Part shown: positions 45,140 to 54,162 of the stretch, in pieces
How the letters are laid out: every line of letters starts with the position of its first letter
How positions within the stretch are numbered: position 1 is the first letter of the stretch
Assembly (NCBI RefSeq): GCF_014280035.1
Contig: NZ_CP047957.1
Span: 2,108,001 to 2,172,000, forward strand
Origin: Synechococcus sp. A18-25c
GTDB taxonomy: Bacteria > Cyanobacteriota > Cyanobacteriia > PCC-6307 > Cyanobiaceae
Length of the DNA stretch: 64,000 nucleotides
Reading direction: 5' to 3'
Translations under genes and position numbers: made by a program
Notes under the pieces: model-generated
Seen by the model: only the letters and a program-made list of their open reading frames with translations
What the model was told of the DNA's origin: nothing
Database searches by the model: none

Positions 45140-46537
45140 TCAGAGGCTGTCGTCATCAGGTCCGACCCCAAGCCCCAGCACAAGAGCTTCGGTGATCGAA
45201 CCAGCCTCGAGCAGCGCAAGATCAAGCCTTGCGGCCACCGGATCGAGACCGCTGCCCCGCGGCACCACAGCACGACGAAAACCCAGTCGCACAGCCTCTT
45301 GCAAACGCAGCTCCAGCTGCCCGACCGGTCGGAGCTGTCCGCCCAGGCCCAGTTCACCAAGGAGCACAGTGCCGGCTGGAAGCGTGAGGTCGCGATAGCT
45401 GGCGACTACAGCCGCGGCCACGCCGAGATCCGCAGCAGGCTCTTCCACATCCAACCCTCCAGCCACTGCCAGATAACAGTCAAAACGCGACAGCGGCAGA
45501 CCCATGTGCTTTTCCAGCACCGCCAAGATCTGATGGAGTCGATTCACAGCAATGCCCGTGGCCGTGCGACGCGGACTGGCATAGCTGGTGGTGCTGACCA
45601 GTGCTTGCAGATCCACCACCAGTGGGCGCGTGCCTTCGCAAGCCACGATCGTGGCCACGCCGCTGGCCCGCTCGCCGCTGAGAAACAGCTCACTGGGATT
45701 GCCAACCTCCGCCAGCCCCTGGCCCCGCATCTCGAACACGCCCAATTCGTGGGTGGCGCCAAAGCGATTCTTCACTGCGCGAAGCAGGCGATGACTGGCG
45801 AATCGATCGCCTTCGAAGGTCAACACCGCATCCACCAGGTGTTCCAACACTTTCGGGCCAGCCAGAACGCCTTCTTTGGTGACATGGCCAACCAGCAAGA
45901 GAGCCGTGTTCTGACGCTTGGCCAGACGCTGTAGAGCAGCGGCACATTCCCGGACCTGAGCCACAGACCCTGGAGCACTCGAAAGATCGGCGTCATGAAG
46001 CGCCTGGATGCTGTCGATCACTGCCACATCGGGCCGCAGCGCTTCCAGTTCCTCAAGAACCAACTCCAGATCGGTCTCCGCCAGAAGCTGGAGGTCACTG
46101 CGTTCCGCCGTCAGGCGTTGCCAGCGCAGCTTCACCTGCTGAGCTGACTCCTCGGCACTCACGTACAGAACAGAGCGGTCGCGGGCCATAGACGACGCAC
46201 TCTGTAAAAGCAGCGTGCTTTTGCCGATGCCAGGGTCTCCCCCCACCAGCACCAAGGACCCAGGCACGAGTCCTCCGCCAAGCACGCGATCAAGCTCGTC
46301 ATAGCCACTGGGAAGCCGCTGCAGAGGTTGATCCCCAAGCGAGGCCATCGCCGTGGAGCGGCGAGGCTTCGGAGCGACTGCAGGATCAGCGGCTGCCCGC
46401 CGCCGCCGACCATCATCTTTTGGTGCTGTCTGTTCAACGAGCGAATTCCAACTTCCGCAGCTGTTGCATCGCCCAAAGAACTGGCGCGTCTGGGCACCGC
46501 AGCTCTGGCAGACGTAGAGAGTGACAGATCGGGGCAC
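45140..46537 (-). CDS. radA: DNA repair protein RadA (Sms)
   Basis: RecA-like helicase that processes branched recombination intermediates. 465 residues: N-terminal C4 zinc finger (CQSCGAQTRQFFGRCNSCGSW), RecA-like core with Walker A GGDPGIGKST and the RadA motif KNRFGATHELGVF, and a C-terminal Lon-protease-like domain (from about 300: ASPRRTATGIAVNRLHQI, QLRPVGQLELRLQEAVRLGF). All the expected landmarks are present. Start ATG at 46537, 90 bases from the divergent rpaB, with which it shares the promoter region. Confidence 0.96.
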   Translation of the reverse strand: MPRSVTLYVCQSCGAQTRQFFGRCNSCGSWNSLVEQTAPKDDGRRRRAAADPAVAPKPRRSTAMASLGDQPLQRLPSGYDELDRVLGGGLVPGSLVLVGGDPGIGKSTLLLQSASSMARDRSVLYVSAEESAQQVKLRWQRLTAERSDLQLLAETDLELVLEELEALRPDVAVIDSIQALHDADLSSAPGSVAQVRECAAALQRLAKRQNTALLLVGHVTKEGVLAGPKVLEHLVDAVLTFEGDRFASHRLLRAVKNRFGATHELGVFEMRGQGLAEVGNPSELFLSGERASGVATIVACEGTRPLVVDLQALVSTTSYASPRRTATGIAVNRLHQILAVLEKHMGLPLSRFDCYLAVAGGLDVEEPAADLGVAAAVVASYRDLTLPAGTVLLGELGLGGQLRPVGQLELRLQEAVRLGFRRAVVPRGSGLDPVAARLDLALLEAGSITEALVLGLGVGPDDDSL

Positions 46538-46627
46538 GTCGAATAATGAAGAAAGTTGGCTGAGCGTGAACGAATGAACCTGTCAATCACCTATTTGTGA
46601 TCACGAGTAACGCTTTTTGCCGGCGCC

Positions 46628-47374
46628 ATGACGGCCTCAGCACCTTCCAAAGAAACCATTCTCGTGGTGGATGACGAGGCCAGCATCCGCAGGATCCTCG
46701 AGACCCGCCTCTCGATGATCGGCTACAACGTGGTCACCGCCAGCGACGGGACGGAAGCTCTCGAGAAATTTCCAAACTGCAACCCTGACCTCGTCGTCCT
46801 CGACGTGATGATGCCGAAACTGGATGGCTATGGGGTCTGCCAGGAACTACGCAAGGAATCAGACGTCCCGATCGTGATGCTCACGGCCCTTGGTGACGTG
46901 GCTGACCGCATCACAGGCCTGGAACTTGGCGCCGATGACTACGTGATCAAACCCTTCAGCCCCAAGGAGCTGGAGGCCAGGATCCGCTGCGTTCTCCGCC
47001 GCGTGGAAAAAGAGCAGGCGGCAGGAATCCCTAACTCAGGTGTCATCCAGGTGTCGGACCTGCGCATCGACACCAACAAACGTCAGGTCTTCCGCAACGA
47101 CGAACGCATTCGCCTGACCGGAATGGAGTTCAGCCTCCTCGAGCTGCTGGTCAGCCGTTCAGGAGAACCCTTCAGCCGTGGAGAAATCCTCAAGGAAGTT
47201 TGGGGCTACACCCCTGAGCGTCATGTAGACACTCGCGTGGTGGATGTTCATATTTCCCGGCTTCGTTCCAAACTGGAAGATGACCCGGCCAACCCCGAGC
47301 TGATTCTCACGGCTCGCGGCACCGGCTACCTGTTCCAGCGCATCGTCGATTCCGTTGCCTCCGAAGGACCCTGA
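46628..47374 (+). CDS. rpaB: Response regulator RpaB
   Basis: Essential OmpR-type regulator (plastid Ycf27) that controls high-light genes and photosystem genes through HLR1 sites. The 248 residues have a receiver domain with D59 as phosphoacceptor (VVLDVMMPKLDGYGVCQEL), and the nearby C after GYGV may be the redox-sensing cysteine reported for relatives. DNA-binding domain at about 140-240: LTGMEFSLLELLVSRSGEPFSR, VWGYTPERHVDTRVVDVHISRLRSKLE, ILTARGTGYLF. It is divergent from radA. Its 3' end overlaps plsX by 20 bases, linking regulation and lipid synthesis on one transcript. Confidence 0.95.
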   Translation: MTASAPSKETILVVDDEASIRRILETRLSMIGYNVVTASDGTEALEKFPNCNPDLVVLDVMMPKLDGYGVCQELRKESDVPIVMLTALGDVADRITGLELGADDYVIKPFSPKELEARIRCVLRRVEKEQAAGIPNSGVIQVSDLRIDTNKRQVFRNDERIRLTGMEFSLLELLVSRSGEPFSRGEILKEVWGYTPERHVDTRVVDVHISRLRSKLEDDPANPELILTARGTGYLFQRIVDSVASEGP

Positions 47375-48695
47375 TCACTCCCCGGACGTTGCGCCGAGGA
47401 TCAAAGCCCGCCGATCAAAAGCGGTTCGGCGCCTGGTGATTTGGTACCGGCGCAATGCTGCCGTGACCAGTCTGGTGGACACGGCCACAACCTCGGCGAG
47501 CGCCGCAGGCAACGTTGCCGGTTCCGTGACCTCCATGGCCGGCACGGTTGTGAACAGTGCTGGGAATATGGCGGGATCCGTGCTGCAGCCAGTAATGGAT
47601 CCCTTGCGACGTTTGCAAGGCGGGGTTCCTGGCTTCGAGGAGCCCATTAACGACGACGACCGCGTTTGGGTGGCCGTCGATGGCATGGGCGGCGACCATG
47701 CCCCAGGACCGATTCTGGAGGGATGCCTACAGGCGATTGAACGCCTGGCGGTGAAGATCCGTTTTGTGGGCGAGACCGATCGGGTGCTCGAAGCAGCTGC
47801 GGCAACGGGCTTATCGCAAGCACTCAACACCGTCATTGATGCCGGTCATCTTGAGCTGATCACCAGCGGGCCCTCTGTCCAGATGCATGAGGAGGCCACG
47901 GTGGTGCGCCGCAAACGCGACGCGAGCATCAACGTGGCTATGGACCTCGTCAAACGCGGCGAAGCCCAGGCGGTGTATTCGGCTGGAAACTCCGGTGCCG
48001 TGATGGCCTCAGCGATCTTCCGTCTCGGTCGTCTGGCCGGGATTGACCGGCCGGCCATTGGAGCCCTTTTCCCCACCAAGGATCCTGGACAGCCGGTGCT
48101 GGTGCTCGATGTAGGCGCCAACATGGATTGCAAACCCTCCTATCTGCACCAATTCGCTCTGCTGGGAAACATCTACAGCCGTGATGTGTTGCAGGTCAGC
48201 CAGCCCCGAATCGGCCTTCTCAACATTGGAGAAGAGGAATGCAAAGGCAATGATCTTGCTGTTCGCACCCATGCGCTCCTCCGCGATGAATCACGCTTCC
48301 ACTTCGCGGGAAATTGTGAAGGAAGGGATGTGCTGTCGGGCGAGTTCGACGTGGTGGTTTGCGATGGTTTCACGGGCAACGTCCTGCTCAAATTTCTGGA
48401 ATCAGTCGGCAGTGTCTTGCTGGGGGTCTTGAGGGCCGAATTGCCGCGTGGACGCCGAGGCAAGGTGGGTTCCGCGTTTCTGCGTAGCAACCTGAAGCGC
48501 ATCAAGAAACGATTGGACCACGCCGAACATGGCGGTGCACTTCTGCTTGGCGTCAATGGCATCTGCGTGATCGGCCACGGCAGCAGCAAAGCCCTCTCGG
48601 TGGTGAGCGCTCTACGCCTGGCCCACTCCGCTGCCAGTCACGGCGTCATGGACGATCTCGCTCAGCTGGGAGCGCAAGTGGTCTCGAAGGCCTGA
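47355..48695 (+). CDS. plsX: Phosphate acyltransferase PlsX with N-terminal extension
   Basis: Makes acyl-phosphate from acyl-ACP, the first step of phospholipid synthesis in bacteria using PlsY. The catalytic part (from about residue 98, WVAVDGMGGDHAPGPILEG) has EEATVVRRKRDASINVAMDLV, YSAGNSGAVMASA and FVGNCEGRDVLSGEFDVVVCDGFTGN-type blocks in family order. The first ~95 residues are an unusual extension: a basic stretch (RIKARRSKAVRRLVIWYRR), then a Ser/Ala/Gly/Val-rich repetitive segment (SAAGNVAGSV, NSAGNMAGSV). Start ATG-less: the frame opens within rpaB at 47355 and overlaps it by 20 bases, so translation is likely coupled. Confidence 0.94.
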   Translation: MPPKDPDHSPDVAPRIKARRSKAVRRLVIWYRRNAAVTSLVDTATTSASAAGNVAGSVTSMAGTVVNSAGNMAGSVLQPVMDPLRRLQGGVPGFEEPINDDDRVWVAVDGMGGDHAPGPILEGCLQAIERLAVKIRFVGETDRVLEAAAATGLSQALNTVIDAGHLELITSGPSVQMHEEATVVRRKRDASINVAMDLVKRGEAQAVYSAGNSGAVMASAIFRLGRLAGIDRPAIGALFPTKDPGQPVLVLDVGANMDCKPSYLHQFALLGNIYSRDVLQVSQPRIGLLNIGEEECKGNDLAVRTHALLRDESRFHFAGNCEGRDVLSGEFDVVVCDGFTGNVLLKFLESVGSVLLGVLRAELPRGRRGKVGSAFLRSNLKRIKKRLDHAEHGGALLLGVNGICVIGHGSSKALSVVSALRLAHSAASHGVMDDLAQLGAQVVSKA

Positions 48696-48752
48696 GCGTC
48701 GCCACCAATCCAAAGATTGCGCTGCAGGGCTGTGATTGACTGACGCCACCGC

Positions 48753-49778
48753 TTGGATCTTCTCTTGGCTGGAGCATCACCGCACTCCCGTGGCGTCGCC
48801 CTAATCGGCTGCGGTAGCGCTCAGGCTGAACAGGTGATCAGCAACGACCAGCTGGGTCTGCGTGTGGAGACCAGTGATGAATGGATCCGGACCCGAACAG
48901 GAATCGGCAGTCGGCGGGTCAGCAGCCCACAGGAAAGCCTCACCGACTTGGCGACCAAGGCGGGGAATTCGGCCCTGGAGATGGCCGGCTGGTCGGCAGA
49001 CACCCTTGACCTGGTGCTGCTCGCCACCTCCACCCCCGACGATCTCTTCGGCTCTGCACCTCGCGTCCAAGCCGCCCTCGGTGCCAGCCATGCCGTCGCT
49101 TTTGATCTGACAGCGGCCTGCAGTGGCTTTCTGTTCGCACTGGTCACTGCGTCCCAGTACCTGCGCACCGGTGCCATGCGCAGGGTTCTGGTGATTGGAG
49201 CCGACCAGTTGAGTCGATTTGTCGACTGGGACGACCGGCGCAGCTGTGTACTGTTCGGCGATGGTGCAGGGGCCCTGGCCCTAGAAGCCAGCGACGGCGA
49301 TGGGCTCCATGGCTTCCTGCTGCGCAGCGATGGCATCCGTGGAGGCGTGCTCAATCTCCCCGCTCTTGACACTGCGGCTCCACTGGCTGGCCAAGCGAAG
49401 CACCGCCAGGGTGGTTACCGGCCGATTGCAATGAACGGCCAAGAGGTCTACAAATTCGCTGTTCGCGAAGTCCCCGCCATCCTGCAGTCGCTACTGGCCC
49501 AATGCGATGTCGGCCCTAACGAGATCGACTGGCTGCTGCTGCACCAGGCCAACCAACGCATTCTGGATGCCGTGGCCGATCGCTTCTCGATTCCCCACGA
49601 GAAGGTGCTCAGCAACCTGGCCCATTACGGCAACACATCGGCAGCCACGATTCCTTTAGTGCTCGATGAAGCTGTGCGCGACGGACGCATCCGCCGGGGC
49701 CACCTGCTGGCCAGCAGTGGATTCGGCGCAGGGTTGAGTTGGGGAGCAGCGCTGTTGCGGTGGCAGGGTCCCGCGTAG
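48753..49778 (+). CDS. fabH: 3-oxoacyl-ACP synthase III (KAS III)
   Basis: Condenses acetyl-CoA with malonyl-ACP to start type II fatty acid synthesis. 341 residues; catalytic triad C123 (LTAACSGF), H264 (LLHQANQRI) and N294 (HYGNTSAA) at expected spacing, and TSDEWIRTRTGI at the start. The start at 48753 is TTG (LDLLLAG read as M); other in-frame starts are inside the conserved core. It is preceded by plsX with a 57-base gap and followed by fabD in the same direction: a plsX-fabH-fabD-plsC cluster. Confidence 0.96.
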   Translation: MDLLLAGASPHSRGVALIGCGSAQAEQVISNDQLGLRVETSDEWIRTRTGIGSRRVSSPQESLTDLATKAGNSALEMAGWSADTLDLVLLATSTPDDLFGSAPRVQAALGASHAVAFDLTAACSGFLFALVTASQYLRTGAMRRVLVIGADQLSRFVDWDDRRSCVLFGDGAGALALEASDGDGLHGFLLRSDGIRGGVLNLPALDTAAPLAGQAKHRQGGYRPIAMNGQEVYKFAVREVPAILQSLLAQCDVGPNEIDWLLLHQANQRILDAVADRFSIPHEKVLSNLAHYGNTSAATIPLVLDEAVRDGRIRRGHLLASSGFGAGLSWGAALLRWQGPA

Positions 49779-49805
49779 GCTCCCGGAACCATTGCGGCGG
49801 AGTGC

Positions 49806-50702
49806 ATGTCGATAGCCTGGGTGTTTCCTGGTCAGGGGTCTCAGAAAATCGGCATGGCCGATTCGATCCTGAGCCTTCCCGGAGCCGAAGAGCGCTTCGA
49901 TCTGGCATCCCAGCGTCTGGGAAGGGATCTCCTCGCCATCTGCAAAGGAGAAGCCGGTGAGAGCGTTACACCTGCGGATCTAAACGACACCCGCAACACC
50001 CAGCCAGCGTTGTTCGTCGTCGAATCCCTGATCGTCGATGAGCTAGTGCGCCAGGGCCGTGAGCCCTCTTTGGTGGCAGGTCACAGTTTGGGCGAACTGG
50101 TGGCGCTGTATGCCGCGGGCGTTTTCGATGCCGCCACGGGCTTAGAGCTGATGCAGCGCCGCTCCGAACTCATGTCCACTGCAGGTGGAGGTGCCATGAC
50201 GGCGGTCATCGGATTTGACCGCGATCAACTGAATGCGCTTGTAGCCGACACAGCGGATGTGGTGATTGCCAACGACAACAGCGAAGCCCAGGTGGTTCTA
50301 TCCGGCAGTCCTGAGGCTGTCGGCAGTGTCAGCGAGGCACTCACCTGCAAACGGGCCATCCCCCTTGCGGTGTCAGGCGCCTTCCACTCACCCTTCATGG
50401 CTGATGCGGCTGAGGCCTTCTCAGCGCATCTCGACACGCTCACGTTTGCCGATGCGCGCATGCCGGTGCTGAGCAACACCGATCCCACGCCCAGCAGCGA
50501 TGGCAGCGAACTCAAACAACGACTGCGCCAGCAGATGACCACCGGTGTGCGCTGGAGAGAAACGATGGAAGCCCTTGCAGCCGCAGGTGTCGACACCCTG
50601 GTGGAGATTGGCCCAGGCAACGTGCTCAGTGGCCTCGCAAAGCGTTCAATGCGCGGCGTCACCAGCCATCAGCTGGCCAATGCCGGCGATCTCGGCCTTT
50701 GA
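49806..50702 (+). CDS. fabD: Malonyl-CoA:ACP transacylase
   Basis: Transfers malonyl from CoA to acyl carrier protein for fatty acid elongation. 298 residues with WVFPGQGSQKIGM at the start, DTRNTQPALFVV, the nucleophile S94 in VAGHSLGELVALYA, GAMTAVIGF and the histidine of SGAFHSPFM (H194). EIGPGNVLSGLAKR ends the domain. Start ATG at 49806. It overlaps plsC by 4 bases, and the two are co-translated. Confidence 0.96.
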   Translation: MSIAWVFPGQGSQKIGMADSILSLPGAEERFDLASQRLGRDLLAICKGEAGESVTPADLNDTRNTQPALFVVESLIVDELVRQGREPSLVAGHSLGELVALYAAGVFDAATGLELMQRRSELMSTAGGGAMTAVIGFDRDQLNALVADTADVVIANDNSEAQVVLSGSPEAVGSVSEALTCKRAIPLAVSGAFHSPFMADAAEAFSAHLDTLTFADARMPVLSNTDPTPSSDGSELKQRLRQQMTTGVRWRETMEALAAAGVDTLVEIGPGNVLSGLAKRSMRGVTSHQLANAGDLGL

Positions 50703-51388
50703 GCGTGCGCACTTCCAAGATCACGACCGCCAACACGGCTGCCCTCGAGGGGCTGTCAGCACCGTCTCCAAGTGTTGTCTACCGGCTGGTGAGCGCCTTG
50801 CTGGTGTTTCCCCTCTTCCGTTTGGTGTTCCGGGGACGGACCACTGGCAACACGCGCGTGCCAATGCACGGTCCGCTCGTGGTGGTGGCGAACCATGGCT
50901 CCCACCTAGACCCACCCTTGCTGGGTCATGGCCTCGGACGACCAGTGGCCTTCATGGCCAAAGCCGAACTGTTTCGAATTCCATTATTGGGTCGACTGAT
51001 CCGGGCCTGTGGTGCTTACCCCGTCAACCGAGGGGCAAGCGATCGGGAGGCGATCCGCACCGCGACCGCCAAGCTGCAGGAAGGCTGGGCGATTGGCGTG
51101 TTTCTTGACGGCACACGTCAGCCCGATGGCCGGGTCAACAACCCCATGCCAGGCGCGGCTCTGCTGGCGGCGCGATCCGGCGCACCTCTCCTGCCCGTTG
51201 CCATCTTGAACAGCCATCGTGCCCTCGGTAGCGGGCAAACCCTTCCTCGGCTGGTGCCGCTGTTTCTGCGCATCGGGGAACCCGTGCCGCCTCCTGCGAG
51301 CCGACGTAAACCCGACCTCGAAGCCACCACACGCGAACTGCAGCGTCGCATCAACGCGATGCTCGATCAGGGTTCCGTAAACACCTGA
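50699..51388 (+). CDS. plsC: 1-acyl-glycerol-3-phosphate acyltransferase
   Basis: Adds the second acyl chain to lysophosphatidic acid, giving phosphatidic acid for membrane lipids. 229 residues, a possible short membrane-associated helix (ALLVFPLFRLVF), and the motif I NHGSHLDP (H66-x4-D71), motif II-like region FRIPLLGRLIRACGAYPVNR, and motif III FLDGTRQPDGR (the usual EGTR is DGTR here). The start is TTG at 50699 (LSVRTSK) or GTG at 50705. It forms an operon with fabD; its last 22 bases overlap the convergent YdcF-like gene. Confidence 0.93.
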   Translation: MSVRTSKITTANTAALEGLSAPSPSVVYRLVSALLVFPLFRLVFRGRTTGNTRVPMHGPLVVVANHGSHLDPPLLGHGLGRPVAFMAKAELFRIPLLGRLIRACGAYPVNRGASDREAIRTATAKLQEGWAIGVFLDGTRQPDGRVNNPMPGAALLAARSGAPLLPVAILNSHRALGSGQTLPRLVPLFLRIGEPVPPPASRRKPDLEATTRELQRRINAMLDQGSVNT

Positions 51389-51957
51389 GGCCAGTGAAGG
51401 CGCGCCAAAGGTTTGAGATCTTTGCCAGTTGCGACCCAAGCCACCGCTCGCAAACCATCGCCAACGCGCTTGCCCAGGCCTTCTTCGCGACAGTGGTCCG
51501 CACAGCTCACAGGGATCCCTGTCAAACGGATCCCACGGCTCCCGGCGACGATGCCACCGACGGTCATGGCACGAGGCAGGTGATCTGCACTGGTCACCAG
51601 CAGCAGATGACGGATACCCTCACGGTGAAGTTCGTCGACGAGCGACGTGAAATTGCCGAGGGTGTCCTGCGCGCGGTAATCGAGACGAACACGGTCTGGC
51701 TCAAGTCCAGCATCCTGCATCAACCACTGGGCGTACTCGGGATTGGTCCCACCGCTCACCACAAGTGGAAGGTTCATGCGGCGGGCAAGATTTAAGCCAA
51801 CGCGCTCTCGATCGGCATCACCTCCTAACACCAGGATGCGCTGGGGCTCATGGTTGGTTAGCGCAGCCTCCAGGAAAGGGCGCAACGGACCTGCCACGCC
51901 TGCAGCCAGTAGAAAAGCCGAGCACAACAACAACGAGCGGCCGCCCAGAGCCATCAA
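51367..51957 (-). CDS. YdcF/DUF218-like protein
   Basis: A 196-residue protein with an N-terminal hydrophobic segment that may be a signal or anchor (SLLLCSAFLLAAGVAG). The DUF218 core follows: RILVLGGDADRERVGLNLARR, LVVSGGTNPEYA and LLVTSADHLPRAMTVGGIV. In the family this fold binds an anionic ligand and acts in the envelope; the substrate is unknown. It is the last gene of a minus-strand run ycf34-tsaB-ydcF (overlaps of 4 bases). Confidence 0.85.
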   Translation of the reverse strand: MMALGGRSLLLCSAFLLAAGVAGPLRPFLEAALTNHEPQRILVLGGDADRERVGLNLARRMNLPLVVSGGTNPEYAQWLMQDAGLEPDRVRLDYRAQDTLGNFTSLVDELHREGIRHLLLVTSADHLPRAMTVGGIVAGSRGIRLTGIPVSCADHCREEGLGKRVGDGLRAVAWVATGKDLKPLARLHWPQVFTEP

Positions 51958-52571
51958 ACCGTGCCCACTGGGGACGTGGGATAGATCGGGAGCACTGGAT
52001 CCCAGGGACCGGCACGCTGCGCGTCATGGAAAAAACGGCAACAGCGCAGTAGCTGCAACACATCCGCCGGTACATCCACCGTCATGGATACAGCAGGAGA
52101 AGGCTGCTCATCAGGACCGAGCAATCGCGGCACCTCAAGTTCATCTGCCATCCCATCAACGATGCGATAGCGGCCTGCCACCTGCCCCCGCCGGGGCAAC
52201 GTCTGAATGATGGAGAATGGACTGCTTCGCTCAGACTCTGGCAGCGCTCGGCACAGTCGCGGGGCCATCAACGCAAAGCTGCTGATGCCATGCAGTGGAA
52301 CATTGAGTTGCTGGGCCAAGGTCCGCGCCAGCACCACGGTCAGACGGGTGCCTGTGAAACCTCCGGGTCCGGTAGCGACAGCCAATCTGGTGATTTGCGA
52401 CCACTGCTGAGTTGGCAGCAGGTCCTGAACAGAGCACACCAGTTCATTGGTGAGGGCGCGCCCCAAGGAGCGGCATTGCACCTGGGCATGATCGATGGAC
52501 AAACGCGCATCCACGAGAGCCATCCCGAGAGTTTCCGTGGAGCTGTGCAGGGCTAGCAACCACTCGCTCAT
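51954..52571 (-). CDS. tsaB: tRNA threonylcarbamoyladenosine biosynthesis protein TsaB
   Basis: Partner of TsaD in making t6A37 on ANN-reading tRNAs. 205 residues with LLALHSSTETLGMALVDAR at the start, LAVATGPGGFTGTRLTVVLARTLAQQLNVPLHGI and other Hsp70-actin-like fold elements; the ASKHA core is degenerate, as usual for TsaB. Start ATG at 52571, overlapping the ycf34 stop by 4 bases. Confidence 0.92.
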   Translation of the reverse strand: MSEWLLALHSSTETLGMALVDARLSIDHAQVQCRSLGRALTNELVCSVQDLLPTQQWSQITRLAVATGPGGFTGTRLTVVLARTLAQQLNVPLHGISSFALMAPRLCRALPESERSSPFSIIQTLPRRGQVAGRYRIVDGMADELEVPRLLGPDEQPSPAVSMTVDVPADVLQLLRCCRFFHDAQRAGPWDPVLPIYPTSPVGTV

Positions 52572-52819
52572 CGCGGCAACTCCTGTCCTGGCCTGAGCCG
52601 AAGCCAGCGGCCGGCATCACGCTCAAACGAGCCACAGGCGCGCACATCCCACTCAACGCCGACCTGTGCATCAGGGAGATCCATCACACTGATGTGAATC
52701 CTGGGATCAACGGGTTTCAGATCCGGGGTCTCCGCCAGGTGAGGGGCACCATGCTGCCTCTCCACCGCGTGATAGGCCTGGCATCGGTCCACCCAGCGGC
52801 AGTCCACGCAAATGCACAT
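52568..52819 (-). CDS. ycf34: Ycf34 (Fe-S protein of photosynthesis)
   Basis: An 83-residue protein whose N-terminus MCICVDCRWVDRCQAYHAVERQH has Cys at 2, 4, 7 and 13, a clustered set described as an Fe-S binding site in Synechocystis Ycf34, which helps maintain photosynthetic electron transport. The ATG at 52819 fits the family exactly; an upstream start at 52864 would add MRSPVRMGADPERGG. It overlaps tsaB by 4 bases and is divergent from the CCA-enzyme gene across about 49 bases. Confidence 0.9.
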   Translation of the reverse strand: MCICVDCRWVDRCQAYHAVERQHGAPHLAETPDLKPVDPRIHISVMDLPDAQVGVEWDVRACGSFERDAGRWLRLRPGQELPR

Positions 52820-52868
52820 GCCTCCCCGTTCCGGATCGGCACCCATTCTGACGGGGGACCTCACCCAG

Positions 52869-54098
52869 ATGGCTTCTCAGCTCTGGAGCAGTCTTCAACC
52901 AGAACGCTGGCCGCTGGGTATCGACCAGCTTCCAACCGGCGCTGTACTGGTGGGAGGCGCGGTGCGCGACGGGCTGCTCGGCAGGCTGCCCGACACTCCA
53001 GATCTTGATTTCATCGTTCCCGAAAAGGCTCTCGCCAGTGCGCGCCGGTTGGCTGAGGAGCATGGAGGAGCCTGCATCGTGCTGGATGCCGGACGAGACA
53101 TGGCTCGCGTCGCCCTGAAGGGATGGACCATCGACCTGGCCAGACAAGACGGTGCAACGCTGAACGAGGATCTGAACCGACGCGATTTCCGCCTCAACGC
53201 CATCGGTCTCAAGCTGGACGACGCGATCCCTCGTCTGCAAGATCCCACGGGAGGACTGAAGGATCTGCGGGAGGGCAGGATCGTCGCCGTTCAGGAGAAA
53301 AACCTTCAAGACGATCCCCTGAGACTGCTCAGAGGGATTCGGCTGATGGCGGAACTCGACATGACGATGGACTCACGGACGCTGGAAATGATTCAGCGCA
53401 ACCGAGAGTTGCTCAAAGATGCAGCCCCCGAAAGGATTCAGGCCGAAGTGCTCCGACTGGTCGCGGCACCCGCCGCAGATTGCGCGATTCGAACCGCAAG
53501 GGAGATAGACCTCTTGCACCCCTGGAGCACAAGGGACGCCATGGCGTTCTCCCAGGGTTCAGAAGCGGTCAGCGCTGGCTCTGCACTGCTGACAGCCAAC
53601 GAACGCGATCAAGCACTTCCCTTGGCTCGACTCACGGCCCTGCTGACAGACGCTGGACTTAAGCAGCTCCGCTGCAGCCGTCAACAAATGCATCGATGTG
53701 AGCGGCTTCGCCATTGGTGGGCGCAGACGCTGGGACAAGAGCCCTGCGTCCATCCCGATCAGCTGTCGGAACAGGATCGACTCAAGCTTCATCAAGATCT
53801 TGAAAACGATCTCCCAGCCTTCATTCTCACCCTGCCGGGACCTGAGCAACAGCACTGGCTAAGGCGTTGGAGAAATCCTGAGGACCCGCTATTCCATCCA
53901 CGACCACCGATCGATGGCAACAGCCTCCAGCAAGACCTTAAAGTGACTCCAGGGCCGATCTTGGGCGCGCTGATCAGACACCTGACCCTAGAGCGCGCGT
54001 ATGGTCGTCTCACTAACCGCGAGCAGGCGCTCAGCGCAGCGCGATCCTGGCTTTCCCATCACTCGGTTTCAACCGCTACGAATGGGTCCTGTGATTAA
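52869..54098 (+). CDS. CCA tRNA nucleotidyltransferase / poly(A) polymerase-type
   Basis: Class II nucleotidyltransferase. The 409 residues have VLVGGAVRDGLLGRLPDTPDLDFIV, containing the GG helix and the DxD metal pair, then RRDFRLNAIGLKLDD and LRLLRGIRLMAELD, typical of the class. Cyanobacteria may split CCA and A addition between paralogs, and this protein lacks clear discriminating residues. tRNA-Asn here lacks an encoded CCA, so CCA addition is needed. The ATG at 52869 (MASQLWSSL) is preferred over one at 52812. It is divergent from ycf34. Confidence 0.88.
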   Translation: MASQLWSSLQPERWPLGIDQLPTGAVLVGGAVRDGLLGRLPDTPDLDFIVPEKALASARRLAEEHGGACIVLDAGRDMARVALKGWTIDLARQDGATLNEDLNRRDFRLNAIGLKLDDAIPRLQDPTGGLKDLREGRIVAVQEKNLQDDPLRLLRGIRLMAELDMTMDSRTLEMIQRNRELLKDAAPERIQAEVLRLVAAPAADCAIRTAREIDLLHPWSTRDAMAFSQGSEAVSAGSALLTANERDQALPLARLTALLTDAGLKQLRCSRQQMHRCERLRHWWAQTLGQEPCVHPDQLSEQDRLKLHQDLENDLPAFILTLPGPEQQHWLRRWRNPEDPLFHPRPPIDGNSLQQDLKVTPGPILGALIRHLTLERAYGRLTNREQALSAARSWLSHHSVSTATNGSCD

Positions 54099-54162
54099 CT
54101 GCCCTTGCAGCGACGACAACGATCGGCCTGACACGCAGTTTTTCTTTCCCCTTCCCCGTTTC

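Noticed and set aside
46538-46627. HLR1 (RpaB-binding) direct repeats upstream of rpaB, psbD or rpaA
   Set aside because: I looked for paired TTACA-type octamers and saw none convincing in these intergenic regions.
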